Below, one piece after another: positions 33,920 to 45,896 of a stretch of 64,000 bases of DNA. The position numbers were made by a program, and so were the translations under genes. Below the pieces are notes generated by a model. The model worked only from the letters and a program-made list of their open reading frames with translations. It did no database searches and had not been told where the DNA came from. Source of the DNA: Onchidella celtica (lineage: Eukaryota > Mollusca > Gastropoda > Systellommatophora > Onchidiidae). The DNA lies in NCBI GenBank assembly GCA_963931925.1, contig OZ007569.1, positions 4,388,007 through 4,452,006 on the forward strand, in the 5' to 3' direction. The first letter of the stretch is position 1. Each line of letters starts with the position of its first letter.

Positions 33920-34125
33920 CTCATTTGTTAGAAGCCAGACAGCCATGGCAGCTGCAGACGACGAATTTGCACCGGAGGAGTGTGAGGATGACGAAGACAC
34001 AGAGGATGATAACACCGATTCAGGTTACACACAAGACCCCCAAAACTGAACGAAACTACATTGTTTTTGAGAGCAACCTGTTGGAGCTTTTAGAATAATG
34101 CAGAGTGTGTGAGGCTGAAGCCAAG
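33920..34125 (+). pseudogene. Possible second exon of the split gene (decayed)
   Basis: A plausible acceptor (tttttcaatctacag) opens a stretch encoding an acidic segment (DDEFAPEECEDDEDTEDD) in the phase set by the exon at 25134-25213. Near 34040 the frame shifts by one base in a C/A run. The segment YIVFESNLLELL follows, then TAA, CRVCEAEAK and a donor AAG|GTAAG at 34126. A YIVFES-(x)-LLELL-C-x2-C arrangement is, from memory, typical of N-terminal regions of THAP/Kolobok-related animal proteins. The stop and frameshift indicate a pseudogene. Family assignment is tentative. Confidence 0.4.
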
Positions 34126-34364
34126 GTAAGCATTTAAATCTTTGTCATAAATGAAAAAGAAATTAATGTCTGTGTGCAAGCTAACAATCTTTGTCATTCA
34201 AAATTGTAAGCTGAAGGTGGTTCTAAGTTGGTAGTTTCAATTGTTCAGCCATGAAGTGAAGACATCTCAAAATGAGGACCTGTACTTTTTACTTTGCAAG
34301 GTTTGATAAATTAAAACAGAATGGAATAAAATGGTGAGGGGGCAAATTGTAGTAATTGTAGTAA

Positions 34365-36715
34365 CTAGTAACATACCCGTTCTACGAACGGAAAAGAAAC
34401 AAGAAAAAAGAATAATTAGCATTGAAGAGACCATGGACTGTATTCAACTGGTTTTGTCTTTATTGAATTCATAAATGAATTTAATTAATCAATCTTAAAG
34501 AGACAAACGGAATAATTGATCACCTGTCTCTTCAATGCTACTTCATCATCATCATCATCATACTATGGAGCTAAGGGTGGGGGTTAGAACTGCCTTCAAG
34601 GGCTTTTTTTGGGAAGGCTCTGGGATTGTGAGAGTATGCTCATCGTCTGTAAGTCGACTTATTGTATGCTCATCACCCATAACTGGACTAATTGTGATGC
34701 AAGGGGATTTTTAATATAAAATATCTACGTATAATATTCGCAATGCTGACAGTGTCTTACCTTATTAGTCATCTGTGAAGTATCTCTGGGTAGACGACAT
34801 TGTTGGTTGCTCCGGGGACAGGGCAGGTTGAGAAAATCCTCACAGAATCTCTTGAGCCGACACGACTCATAGCCACATATAACACTGTCCATGTGAAAAA
34901 AAGTCTTGGTTCAGGTAAATCCCAATTTTCTGAAGAGTTTGGCCTTGGGCTTTATTTGCTGTGATGGCAAAAAGATGGTCTAACAGGAAATTGCTTCCTT
35001 TTCATTTGAAAGGGGAAAATATTGTCTGATGGCCTTAGAGGTGTTCGCGGAATGAAGAGCCTTTTTCCACCACAGGCTATCCTTGCATCTATAATGTGTT
35101 CATGAAGTCGATCAACTGTGTACCTCGTCCCATTGCAATGACCGTTGCAGGATCAAGGTTGCGCAGAAGCATGATGACGCAGTGTTTTTTAAGCCGAAGA
35201 ACATGGGGCGACATTCCAGATGGACACAGTGAATTGATGAATTCAACAGGGTATTGGTGTTCATTTTCCTCTACTGAATCATGACTGAGGTAAATTTTTT
35301 CATCACCTGGAAACACCTCCATGATTTTGTCGTTCAGCTGATCCACATCCAGGTTTGTTGGACAGATGATGGACCGAGATGACAGCCAAAAGGAGTCTGT
35401 GTATTAATTTGTTTGCAAGATCACCAAATGCAAAATCCAAGAGCTCTCTTTCTGTGTTTACCAGTATGCCCTCTGGTAGTTTGATGGCAAATTCTCCAAT
35501 ATGGTTATTGATTTCCTCTGTCCCATCTCCAACTGATAAAAGATAATCAGAGAAGTCAGAAGATTCTCCAGCCAGGAGGACTCTCATGTTCTGTGTCAGC
35601 TTCATCACAGTTACATGACGCCACAAATAAGAGGATTTTAGAGCAGCATCCACAATCTGAGGCCTTGATCCATGTCTGACAACAGGCAATATCTGCCTCC
35701 AGTCTCCAGCGAACAACACTGTGATACCACCGAAGAGGGATTCATTTCCACGAATGTCTTGCAGTGTCCTGTCGATTGCTTCAAAGATGTGTTTATGGCC
35801 CATTGATACTTCATCAATCACCAGGAGATCAGCCTGTTGAAGTAACCTGCCAGTTGCATCCCTAGGAGACACATGGCAGACTGATTGTTCATGCACACAA
35901 ATTGGAACGCTACATCTGCTGTGCAATGTTCTGCCACTGGACAGCAGTGACGCTGCTATTCCAGACATGGCAGTAGCCAATGCAATCTTCTTCTGTGAAC
36001 GCACTGCCGCTAGAATCAAATTGATTGTATGTGTCTTGCCCGTTCCACCACTTGCATCAAGAGCTATGATCTTCCCATGATGGTTCTCGACAGACTCCAT
36101 TACTGCATCAAAGACACGTCTCTGTTCTTGGTTGAGTTTTGGATATTCCGCATGAACTGTATCTCTCAAAAGTACTGAGTCATGATTGAGTTCTTCACTC
36201 AATACTCTGGGTAATTCTTCAGACAGTCTATCTTTTTCTGCGGGTGGAAGATTGAAATGTTCATGAAGAAGAAGGCCATCATTGTCTAATATTTCTTGTA
36301 GGTGAATCAGGGCTTCATTCTCTAAGTGATGATTAAGTTGCTCAACTTTGTCTCTCATCATGAAATCCCTACATAACTCCAACTTATGGCGATTCCAAAA
36401 TTCCAAAGGACCTGCAGGACGACAGTACATTAAAATGGTGGCAAATGCAAGTCGCAGTTGGGGGCCAAATCTGATTGCAGAGGCCTCTGTTATAGCAGCA
36501 TCCTTCTCCGTGTCATCGTCAAGGAGACCAAGCCTTTTGCAGGCCTCTTGAAAAGTTTGACATCTGAAACCATCAATCATCCTCAGGTCCTCGAAACTCG
36601 TAGCTCCAGGTTTGTGGTGCAAGAGCATTCTTAGGTAGTACAACTCTGCTTGTTGTGGAGTTAGAGAAACTGTTGGAATGCGGCCAGTAGAATCACTGGT
36701 GCATTCTTCTTGTCG
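34365..36715 (-). mobile_element. Second Helitron family, 3' part with terminal hairpin
   Basis: On the minus strand the helicase ORF remnant is followed by an untranslated tail. The tail ends in a hairpin CCGTTC-gta-GAACGG (34377-34391), then about ten bases and CTAG at 34368-34365, followed by T. This matches Helitron 3' ends. The 5' part (Rep domain) is missing; similarity starts abruptly around 36715. The protein is clearly diverged from the pair at 10.6-21.5 kb. Confidence 0.75.
34769..36715 (-). pseudogene. PIF1-like Helitron helicase, N-truncated and frameshifted
   Basis: The longest open piece (36643-35303, 446 codons) aligns with the C-terminal half of the other Helitron protein: YYLRMLLHHKPGATSFEDL, Walker A SGGTGKTHT, Walker B LLVIDEVSM, GDWRQILPVVRHGS and LTQNMRV. 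A frameshift near 35350 moves the frame to 35346-35089 (DEKIYLSHDSVEENE, MLLRNLDPATV). After further lesions, frames to 34769 still show LFIPRTPL, TANKAQGQTL and YVAMSRVGS. The helicase would unwind donor DNA during rolling-circle transposition. The Rep nuclease is absent, so this is a dead fragment, older than the 10.6-21.5-kb copies. Confidence 0.85.
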
Positions 36716-37054
36716 CGATGTGGGTTTAGGGGGAAATCCGACTTACACTCTTACGAGGTCCGCTCCCACAATCGACGAACACACACAAAAAAAACGTTCA
36801 TTCTAAAAACTAAATAAATCAATTGATTTGAATTTCGGCACAATTGTAGAGCAGGTTAATTACGGTATGTAACAATGATGGATATAAATATAAATATCAA
36901 TTCAAAGGCAACTGAAATCTTAACTAAGATGTGGAACTAAAGCTTTCTGTAAAAACTGGTAACTTATTCAATCTAACTATTTGCAGCTCATATGAAGTTT
37001 AAATGCTAAAAGGAATCCGCGCACGTGGCGACGGATAATACAATTTAAATTCTA
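36716..37054. other. Spacer, nothing recognised
   Basis: AT-rich sequence between the Helitron fragment and the LINE fragment. There is no ORF of note and no repeat boundary that I could define. Confidence 0.5.
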
Positions 37055-38167
37055 TTATTTCTTATTTCCAATGAGACATGATATAATATTAAAGTTCCTC
37101 AGTACACGCCATGGAGAATCCCAATCACACGTGCTTGTACAACAGTGCGTTGTCTGTATGTTGAAGGCATTTCTAACACTTGCATCTCTCAGTTTCTGAA
37201 TATTAAGGTGTCTTTGCTTTGATGTCTTGATTCCGGTCTTGTTCAGTTTAATTTTGATAAGTGCTGCCACTAGATGGTGGTCGCTGGCTACGTCAGCTCC
37301 TCTTTTCACTTTCACATCTAGAAGGGATCGTCTCCACATACCGTTGATCATCAAATGGTCTATTTGGTTCTTGTCTCTTCCATTTGGAGAATTCCATGTG
37401 AGTTTGTGAATTTCTCTGTGTGTGAAAAGGGTCCCTCCGATGACTAAGTTGTTCAAGGCACAAAAATCCACAAGCCTTTCTCCATTGTCATTCCTTGTTC
37501 CAGTTCCATGTTTTCCCATTACTCTTTCATAATTTATATCATCTTTACCTACCTTAGCATTGAGGTCTCCCATGACAATGATGAGATCATGCCGTGGCGT
37601 CATGTCCATTTCCCCCTGGAGTTGTTCATAAAAGTCGTCTTTGTCTGTGTTGTCGTTTTCGTTGGTTGGTGCATAACATTGGATGACAGTGATGTTTGTG
37701 TGTCGTCCTTTCATCCTCATCCTCATCAGTCTGCTATTGACTGGTTTCCACTCCAACAAGCATTTGTCCAGTCCTTTCTTTAGGATGATGGCTACTCCTT
37801 CATGATGTTGGTCATCCTCTCTTCCAGAGTAGAGAACGGTTTCTCCAGTGGATGTTTTGATCCTTCCAGATCCAGTCCATCTGCTCTCACTTACACCCAG
37901 GATGTGTAGGTTGTAGCGCCTCATCTCTGATGTTACTTGTGCTAACTTACCCGATTCATACATTGTTCTAACATTCCAGTATCCAATCCTGGTCTTGGTT
38001 TTGGCGGTGTTCAGTTCCTCCTTCATCCTGCTAGCAGTTTCCTTTCGGCTTTCACTACTTGCATTCATACGAGTCACGAGGTACTCAGAAGGTCCATCAC
38101 ATCCAGAACGTTGGTTTTTCCATGTTGCTGTTTCCGTAACGATTTTTGTTTCTCCAAGTAAGGTCAC
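37055..38167 (-). pseudogene. LINE apurinic endonuclease domain, RT lost
   Basis: The 370-codon frame shows the exonuclease-endonuclease-phosphatase fold motifs. These are RIGYWNVRTMYESGKL (from about residue 60), the metal-binding Glu in SESRWTGSG, YAPTNEND, the catalytic GDLNAKVG, and the terminal ASDHHLV. Such domains nick target DNA to prime reverse transcription. Gene catalogues often label isolated copies craniofacial development protein 2-like, but the family is an RTE-type retrotransposon endonuclease. The last 30 or so residues (from about TTHCC) look like flanking sequence read through to a stop. The start could be the ATG at 38167 or an internal Met near residue 34. Confidence 0.85.
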
Positions 38168-38400
38168 CCCAACAAGGATTTCAGGGTAGGGTTGTTAGCC
38201 CTACGCCCAACCCCCGAACCTGGAGGGCCGGTCTGTTCAATCTTGTCTGGTCCTTCCCCCATGACCTGTCCAGCTTGCTTAAAGCTATCAGGGGCACGAG
38301 GCCTCCGCTGGCTTAGCTCCTGGGATCACTGGGACACGCAAGCCACTCCTCCACGTCAAGGCATGAACAATTGGAGCAGTGAAACAGATATGCATCAACA
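37155..38400 (-). mobile_element. RTE-like LINE, 5' portion only
   Basis: The 5' untranslated part (about 38400-38170; contains cctggagggccggtctgttc on the plus strand) and the endonuclease are kept. The reverse transcriptase and 3' tail are missing. Similarity to LINE endonuclease appears to end near 37155, after which the translated tail is low-quality. LINE copies are normally 5'-truncated, so a 5'-only remnant implies a later deletion. Confidence 0.75.
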
Positions 38401-38755
38401 TAATTAATTATAAGTATATCACCTTGCATCCAATCAGGATAATCCCCAAACATCCCATTCAAAAAGGCACCAAATCTGATCAACTAAGGTCTGCTTAAAT
38501 GGCCCGTTTGAGGATCCCTGATCTAGATTTTGAGGGCATTGAATCCTTGAACTCAGACCTTACAATTTCCCTCCGCCTGCGTGAACGTGGTTATCATTAT
38601 TGATTTGCCATTTCGATTTCCCGGGAAAGTTCAAAATGAAGCGTTCTGTGCTCCTGGCTTGTGCCAAGTTAAGCTAGCCTATAAGGCGTCCATTTCAAAT
38701 ATAAAAATATTCAGCTATTATGTAAAGAGAGTCGTGTTATCAGTGGTGGTAAAGG

Positions 38756-40660
38756 TCATGGCGCTGAGACGACCCCCCCTCCCCCCTCCCGCATATACTG
38801 TCGAGGCACGCTGGACCATACTTGGTAGAGTTCTCTGCAGTTGTAACTTGTACACTGTTGTGATAAAAAATAAAATTCACGGGCTGACGGCGCAGATCAA
38901 GTTACTCAAGTAAAAGATTGCCTAATGTATTTAGTTCTATTAACTCAAAAGAAGTCACTATCTGCGAGAGGTGGAATGTGAGAGAGCACGTAGCTCACAG
39001 AGCAGTTTCACCGTTGGCTGCATTCATTACTTTTGTTGTTTATTTGTTTCGTGTTGTTTTGTTTTGGTTGGGTGTTTTGTTTATTTTTTTTTCATTTTGC
39101 TATATCTGCTAGGTAAAAACATTGATGGCCAAATGAAAAGCACCAACTCTTTACGAGCAATTACTTTATCTTTTTTTAAAAATTGTAATTCATCTTTTCA
39201 TTGTGAGCCTATACTATAGTTGGACGTCTACCTACACCTGTGAATTGACAGAGAAATTGTTCTCTATTTTCAGTCTTCCAATCGCTTATTTACTTAACCC
39301 CAGGGCGTCAATTTATTTTGGTAAATGGTGAGATGAAACGACACAACAACAACAACAACAACAAAAAGTAAAGTCAGTATTGTTGCGAGACTTTGCAATG
39401 GGAGCCAAAAAATTATATTTTAAATTATCATTTCCTCACTCTCTTTCTTTTTGGTTAACGCAGTTTTACTTTAGGAAATATACATCATAGGAAATATACA
39501 TCATAGGAAATATACATCATAGGAATATACATTATAGGAAATATACATCATAGGAAATATACATCATAGGAAATATACATCATAGGAAATATACATCATA
39601 GGAAATATACATCATAGGAAATATACATCATAGGAAATATACATCATAGGAAATATACATCATAGGAAATATACATCATAGGAAATATACATCATAGGAA
39701 ATATACATCATAGGAAATATACATCATAGGAAATATACATCATTTCCTTCCACTATTCTAGAGCTATAAAAGAATTACTTTTTGACGTGAAACCATGTCA
39801 CATCTTGTCCTCACTGAAAGAAGTTAAGATCTACAATTTGATTTAAATACGTTTATACACATTTACAGAATTCTTTCTGGATCTCTGGATCTGTTCAAAA
39901 CAATTTTTGAGATCTTGACCCATAAAAGAAGATTTTCGACTCAAAGGCAAGAACACGACATGCACTAGGGGTAAAACCGTTCATTGTCTCTGTGCATTCA
40001 GGTCCTCCAAACTTCATCCACGGTTTTGAACAAAGCAGGAAAGAAAAGGTTGACAGTTTTGACAAGAATGTTATTCGGTATGAACTTCTGAAACTGTTTA
40101 ACACTAAAGAATAAATTGCTTTGTAGGAACTTAAACTACCGGCTAAATAATAAATTTTTAAAAAGCACAACGACACAGACATTTCCACATTAATTTTATG
40201 TAACGCTGTGATTGTTTACATTTAGAGAAAGTTCCACTGAAAGAAAGATTATTTGCGAGAAACCGCACGTAATATCTGCCAAGAATAAATATCTCCGCGA
40301 AAGTATAAAAACGGCATAATGAAAGCTCTGATATTGTGTACATTGGCCAAACCCCGATCAATGCATTTTTTTCTCCACTAAAAGGCATGCTTTTGTTTCA
40401 GGTTATTTGCTTCTTCAACCGCTGGCTCATTAAATTACATTTTCTATGACAGTATATATCGTAACAGGCTTAATGCGGCATCATAATACACAAGCATACT
40501 GAGGGTCCTCCTCCGATATTGATCTTAGAAACGCCCTTGACAGCCTGTCTTCAATCATTACAGGCAAAACTACACGGTGTTACATCAGATGGTTTTCGAG
40601 AAAATCAACACAGACGGACGAGATATGTTTTCGAACGCAATATATTGAGCATTGTGAATA
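38756..40660. repeat. Segmental duplication, right copy, block 1
   Basis: Counterpart of 4430-6160 with the same order and strand. After 40660 the similarity stops and resumes at 43308 (cacctgttttgttatctgatt), so the minisatellite-bearing DNA at 40661-43307 is an insertion or expansion relative to the left copy. No gene seen. Confidence 0.8.
39473..39743. repeat. 16-bp minisatellite (AGGAAATATACATCAT)n
   Basis: About 17 head-to-tail copies of a 16-bp unit; one copy is shortened (aggaatatacattat, about 39521). At the matching point of the left duplication (about 5247-5264) there is only a single degenerate unit between tttttactt and ttccttccac, so the array expanded after the duplication. Confidence 0.95.
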
Positions 40661-41577
40661 CGGGTCACAGGGCCGACAGTGAAAACTGAATACCATGGGC
40701 CTATTGAAAATGAATGTGAATTGTATATTTATGCTGCCGTGCACAAATCTCTGTGGAATACACCGCCTATCCATTTCCTAAATGTGCGATCATAGTTCTG
40801 AATCCTTTGCGCTCTCTGCTTAGTTGACGAAAAGTATAATCCTGCGTAAAATTGTGAGACCGGGCCCTTTTCACAGGTCTAAGTCTCTAGTGAGTTGCAA
40901 GAACATAGATCTACCTTCTTCTCGCCGTGAAATTAATAATGTTACATTTATTCAAAAATAGATTGAAGGCATAAGTTAGTAATATTTCAAAGAGGTCAAA
41001 GAAATTCGCCGCTTTGAAAAATGTCACTTTACCTGTGGATCTACCTATCAGAAAATTTTAAGGTAATGGAAAATCTGAGAATGTTCGAAAGACAAAAAAG
41101 TTGGACTACAACTACCATTTTCCGTCTTCCGATCTGGACATTAGCAATACAGCGCATAGTCTCTCAGTGGACTTCAAACAGTTGGATTCGCATGGAGTGA
41201 CTCCAAGGTATCGATTTGCTCATTCGGTCAGATGTCCGGACACGTGTGCCAAATGAACCATTGCCGGTCAAGAATGTTTGTGTCCACTGAGAACTAATTC
41301 AAACGTGTTTTAAGTTGATAGGAACCCAGGACTAGACTAACATGCGTTGTATTGTTGTTGCTTCTGTATGAGTATTTTAAAAATAGTTGAGCTTGAATTT
41401 ACCCACTTACATTCTTAGCAAGACAAGTAGGCTTTCAGAATCCATAAATCGCGTTCAGATGGCTTTCACTGTTTAAAAAAAAAAAAAAGGTCCTAGTGCC
41501 CATTAGGTACTTGTACACAAGTCTTCCCAACTCTCGACTCCGAAGAACACAAGTCTACTACAACCATCAAACACGTG
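40661..41577. other. Unique spacer, no gene recognised
   Basis: Present in the right duplication copy only. No ORF with motifs; no clear terminal repeats that would show it to be a transposon. Confidence 0.45.
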
Positions 41578-41659
41578 ATCTCTCCTGCCAACCTCTCCTT
41601 CTCTTCACTCCTCATAACCTCTCCTGCCCTTTTTTCCTCACAACCCCCCACTCTCCCCG

Positions 41660-42775
41660 CCCTTCCTGAGAGTTTGGGAGGAGAGAAGGGCAGGAGGCGT
41701 TAGAATGAGAAGTGCAAAAGAGGTGGAACGAGAGATGGGCAGAAAAGCTTTAGAGGAAAGAAGAGTAGGAGAGGTTGGGAGGAGAGAAGGGGAGCAGAGA
41801 AAGGTAGGAGAGGTTGGGAGGAGAGAAGGGCAGGAAAGGTTGGGATGAGAGAAGGGTAGGAGAGGTTGGGGGGAGAGAAGGGAGAAGAGACTGGGAGGAG
41901 AGAAGGGTAGGAGAGGTTGGGAGGAGAGAAGGGTAGGAGAGGTTGGGAGGAGAGAAGGGCAGGAGAGAAGAGTAGGAAAGGTTGTGAGGAGAGGTTGGGA
42001 GGAGGGAGAAGAGATTGGGATGAGAGAAGGGTAGGAGAGGTTGGGAGGAGAGAAGGGTAGGAGAGGTTGGGAGGAGAGAAGGGTAGGAGAGGTTGGGAGG
42101 AGGGAGAAGAGATTGGGATGAGAGAAGGGTAGGAGAGGTTGGGATGAGAGAAGGGTAGGAGAGGTTGGGAGGAGAGAAGGGTAGGAGAAGTTGGGAGGAG
42201 AGAAGGGTAGGAGAGGTTGGGATGAGAGAAGGGTAGGAGAGGTTGGGAGGAGAGAAGGGTAGGAGAGGTTGGGAGGAGGGAGAAGAGATTGGGAGGAGAG
42301 AAGGGTAGGAGAGGTTGGGAGGAGAGAAGGGTAGGAGAGGTTGGGAGGAGAGAAGGGTAGGAGAGGTTGGGAGGAGGGAGAAGAGATTGGGAGGAGAGAA
42401 GGGTAGGAGAGGTTGGGATGAGAGAAGGGTAGGAGAGGTTGGGAGGAGAGAAGGGTAGGAGATGTTGGGAGGAGAGAAGGACAGGAGAGAAGAGTAGGAA
42501 AGGTTGTGAGGAGAGGTTGGGAGGAGAGAAGGGAGAAGAGATTGGGAGGAGAGAAGGGTAGGAGAGGTTGGGAGGAGAGAAGGGAGAAGAGATTGGGAGG
42601 AGAGAAGGGTAGGAGAGAAGAGTAGGAAAGGTTGTGAGGAGAGGTTGGGAGGAGAGAAGGGTAGGAGAGGGTGGGAGGAGAGAAGGGCAGGAGAGAAGAG
42701 TAGGAAAGGTTGTGAGGAGAGAAGGGCAGGAGAGGTTGAGGAGAGGGGAAGGAGAGAATGAAGGGAAGGGGAGGG
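41660..42775. repeat. 26-bp purine-rich minisatellite (GGTTGGGAGGAGAGAAGGGTAGGAGA)n
   Basis: About 1.1 kb of G/A-rich units of 26 bp with variants: gggcagg for gggtagg, gatgagag for gaggagag, and shortened units ending gggagaagagattggg. Because 26 is not a multiple of three and few stops occur, long frames stay open on the minus strand (for example 42921-41638 and 42818-41700). They encode Pro/Ser/Leu repeats and are not genes. Just left, 41578-41640 is pyrimidine-rich (aacctctcctgccc), as if the repeat were briefly inverted. Confidence 0.95.
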
Positions 42776-43377
42776 AGCGGTAAGGTTTTATCCCGAGCTT
42801 TGCCAGATACAGGTACATGTATATGTGAATATAATAAATTGGAACTGTCAGTAATTGCGAAGATTCTTCTTTTCAAGTTGTTTATGCTTACATGACCTGA
42901 CCTTGCTATTGGGAAGAACACTATAGTTGCCAGGTCTTTATGTCTTTATGCTGAAAGAGATCCGGGAATGAAACCAAAAACCGAATCCTTTATGTTACAG
43001 ACGCCAATGAGTCTTCCCAGGGAAATCTTTCATAATCGCTATTCATTTTTGATCTTGCAGGTGGAATGATCACTGTCACAGGCAAAGCTGCCTTTTCCTA
43101 AAAAAAAAGAACAAAAGCACGTATTTCTGTTTTCTATTTTAAACAGTAAATGACTTGGAATTTTAATGTTGCTTATTTCAAATACCCCCTACCCCTTTCC
43201 CTCTGAAAAATTCTCACCATATAATACGAACATTGTTCATGAAGTAATTCAATCGTCCCCATAATCTGTTCTCTCCACTTCCTAGTTGTCTGTCTCTTTA
43301 TCTGTGCAGCCACCTGTTTTGTTATCTGATTATTGTTACTTGTGCGTGCTGTCCCCAAGATTTTTGAGCTACAACTC

Positions 43378-43563
<186 letters not shown>

Positions 43564-43679
43564 ATACAAATTTATGTCAGTACACATATTGTTCCAAAAC
43601 TTAGCTACTTGAGCTGGTGTACTGCAGCATTTACAGTTGTAGAAAATAGGCAGCGGTCACGGGGGGGGGGGGGGGGGGG

Positions 43680-44690
43680 AGGGAGGAGGTGTCAAAAGAC
43701 GTTCGCGAATTTATTTGGGCCCTAGTAGAGGAGGTGTTTGGTGTGCTGTGTTGATATGAAATTTTGCAGATCAGTGCAAGCCCACTGCGACCTCACTAAC
43801 CATAAAAAATCTGAAGAGGGGGGATATTCAAGACATGGCGTTTCCCTGCCGTTTTCCCCAGAAAAGAAATCATGTCCTGGATTGTAAGCAAGATGTCCCA
43901 GTTCTTTACCGTACTTGTAAACTTTTTGTGTCCTGCCTTTGGAGGATTGGGGTCGGTGTCACTCGTCTAGCGAGTTCTGTAGTCATAAGACTAGGATTAC
44001 TTGAAATGGCTATTTATCAATATTATCATATATAGTTTTCCACGTAATCATACACTTGAATATTTATCCCTTCACAGAGACGGGCTTGACGACTTTCTGT
44101 ATGACCTTCTGAAAGGTTGCGCTTTGTAGTGTTTTCTTTTCCTATGTTACAAACACAAACAACCCTGGGCCTCTTGTTCAGGCCAATGTTTTGCACAAAA
44201 TCCTATTGGTATGGGAGCGTACTATTTTGTTATGGAAAATCTGTTTCTCTCAGCCTATTCTAGACAGTTTCTTATAAATAATAAAAATAAATAATAATAA
44301 TGTATAGCATTTATATAGCGCATATCCATTTAAAATGCTCTATGCGCTTTACAGAAACAACACACAGAGCAGAATGGAGCTGCCTGCGAAACGCTCAACA
44401 TACTGCACTGCTTCTTTCTCTCTCCCTGTCTCGCTCACTCTCTCTCTCTATCTCAGAGCAAATTGTAACGCAGCCTGTTAGGCGCAGTTCACAACTCACA
44501 TCAGTTCACACAACACACAACTCAAATAATATTTGAATATTTATTAATAACAATATATATTTAATAATAAATTCTGGCTGGGGGAGGGGATGATACGGAC
44601 AAATTTTAATCTATTAATTTCAATTTTCAATTTTGCCCGGGCAGCGGCTTTTCGGCCTGCTCTTTACGATTTCCAACTGGGCGTCGCTCC
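43680..44690. other. Spacer, no gene recognised
   Basis: Short open frames (for example 43835-44035) show no known motif. 44300-44360 contains agcatttatatagcgcatatcc and ctatgcgctttaca, which resemble a small dispersed repeat common in marine invertebrates (from memory, unverified). A stretch near 44400-44455 is CTCT-rich. Confidence 0.4.
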
Positions 44691-44701
44691 TTCCCTTCTC
44701 T

Positions 44702-44702
44702 G

Positions 44703-44752
<50 letters not shown>

Positions 44753-44844
44753 TCTCTCTGTCTTTCTCTCTCTCTCTCTCCCTTTCTTTCTTTCTCTCTC
44801 TCTCTCTCTCTCTCACTTGTTCTCTCTGTCTTGCTCTCTCTCTT

Positions 44845-44875
<31 letters not shown>

Positions 44876-44890
44876 TTCTGTCTCTCTCCC
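44702..44890. repeat. (CT)n microsatellite, imperfect
   Basis: About 190 bp of CT dinucleotides with interspersed TGTCT and TTTCT interruptions. The apparent Ser-Leu or Arg-Glu proteins on both strands are artefacts. Confidence 0.95.
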
Positions 44891-45289
44891 TAAATCGCTG
44901 GCTTGATAAAGTCGTTCGGATTTTCGAAAAAAAGCATTGCCACATTAACTTCCTAAATCAATCTTCCAGCATTTAAGATTTCGGCTCTTCCAGAAAATCA
45001 ACCCGGATCTGATTTAATTGTGTCAATGCTGAAGTTTACCAGACTGAAGTTTTATTACTGATTCCGCAGCCTTTGTTGGGCTCTGCATTCCTTCCCCGTC
45101 TTTGATGGCAGGCAAACAAAAAAAAAAAGTTATTTCGTGTCGGATATAACCTGTGTGACATTCTAGGTTGTCTGGAGCGATCTGGGTCTTTGGCTAGAAA
45201 ATTTTGAGTACAAGGTTATTTTTCTTTCACACAGAAGACCACATTTAAAAAATACTTTTCTAACATGTACTAGCGTTTTGCACTATATA
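44891..45289. other. Spacer, nothing recognised
   Basis: AT-rich sequence before the second duplication block; no ORF or motif of note. The last 50 bp may already be duplicated (gcactatatacagccaag against gcactgctcagccaag at 10358). Confidence 0.4.
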
Positions 45290-45623
45290 CAGCCAAGCAG
45301 CCTGCCAACTCTGCTTTATATCACACTAGAGTCCCAGAAAAGTAGACTCTACCAAAACCACCCCAATGGACGTAGCTGGAAAGTTTTCCATACTATTCAG
45401 ACCTACCAAAAGATGACACCAGCTGAGTTGCCCAGCGTTGCTTGGACAAACCTGTAGAGGGTTTTTACTTTCATTTTATTTAAATTCATTTATTTATTTC
45501 AAATCTTGGGAAGCGTGTCCGTTTCCGTGGTCGTATGGTCAGTGTGATGGACATAATATATTTAGAAAGAATTCTACGTACTTCAATAGGTAGACACATC
45601 GTTTGAAAGAAGGACGGGCGAAC

Positions 45624-45640
<17 letters not shown>
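45290..45640. repeat. Segmental duplication, right copy, block 2 (Helitron empty site)
   Basis: Counterpart of 10365-10630 plus 21476-21560, uninterrupted here. The point equivalent to the Helitron insertion lies at 45553/45554 in gatggaca|taatatattt, an A/T dinucleotide as expected for Helitron targets. Confidence 0.85.

Positions 45641-45896
<256 letters not shown>

Noticed and set aside
39473-39743. CRISPR-like array
   Set aside because: Units are directly abutting 16-mers without spacers, in a eukaryotic context; this is a minisatellite.
38756-40660. A transposon shared with 4430-6210
   Set aside because: The similarity extends collinearly across further blocks up to 48 kb, so a segmental duplication explains it better than one mobile element, although I cannot exclude that parts are dispersed repeats.
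41638-42921. Long minus-strand ORFs (427 and 372 codons) rich in Pro, Ser and Leu
   Set aside because: They lie in the 26-bp purine-rich minisatellite, stay open in more than one frame, and have no motif; they are repeat artefacts.
44590-44976. Ser/Leu-rich plus-strand and Arg/Glu-rich minus-strand ORFs
   Set aside because: Translation of the CT dinucleotide array on both strands.
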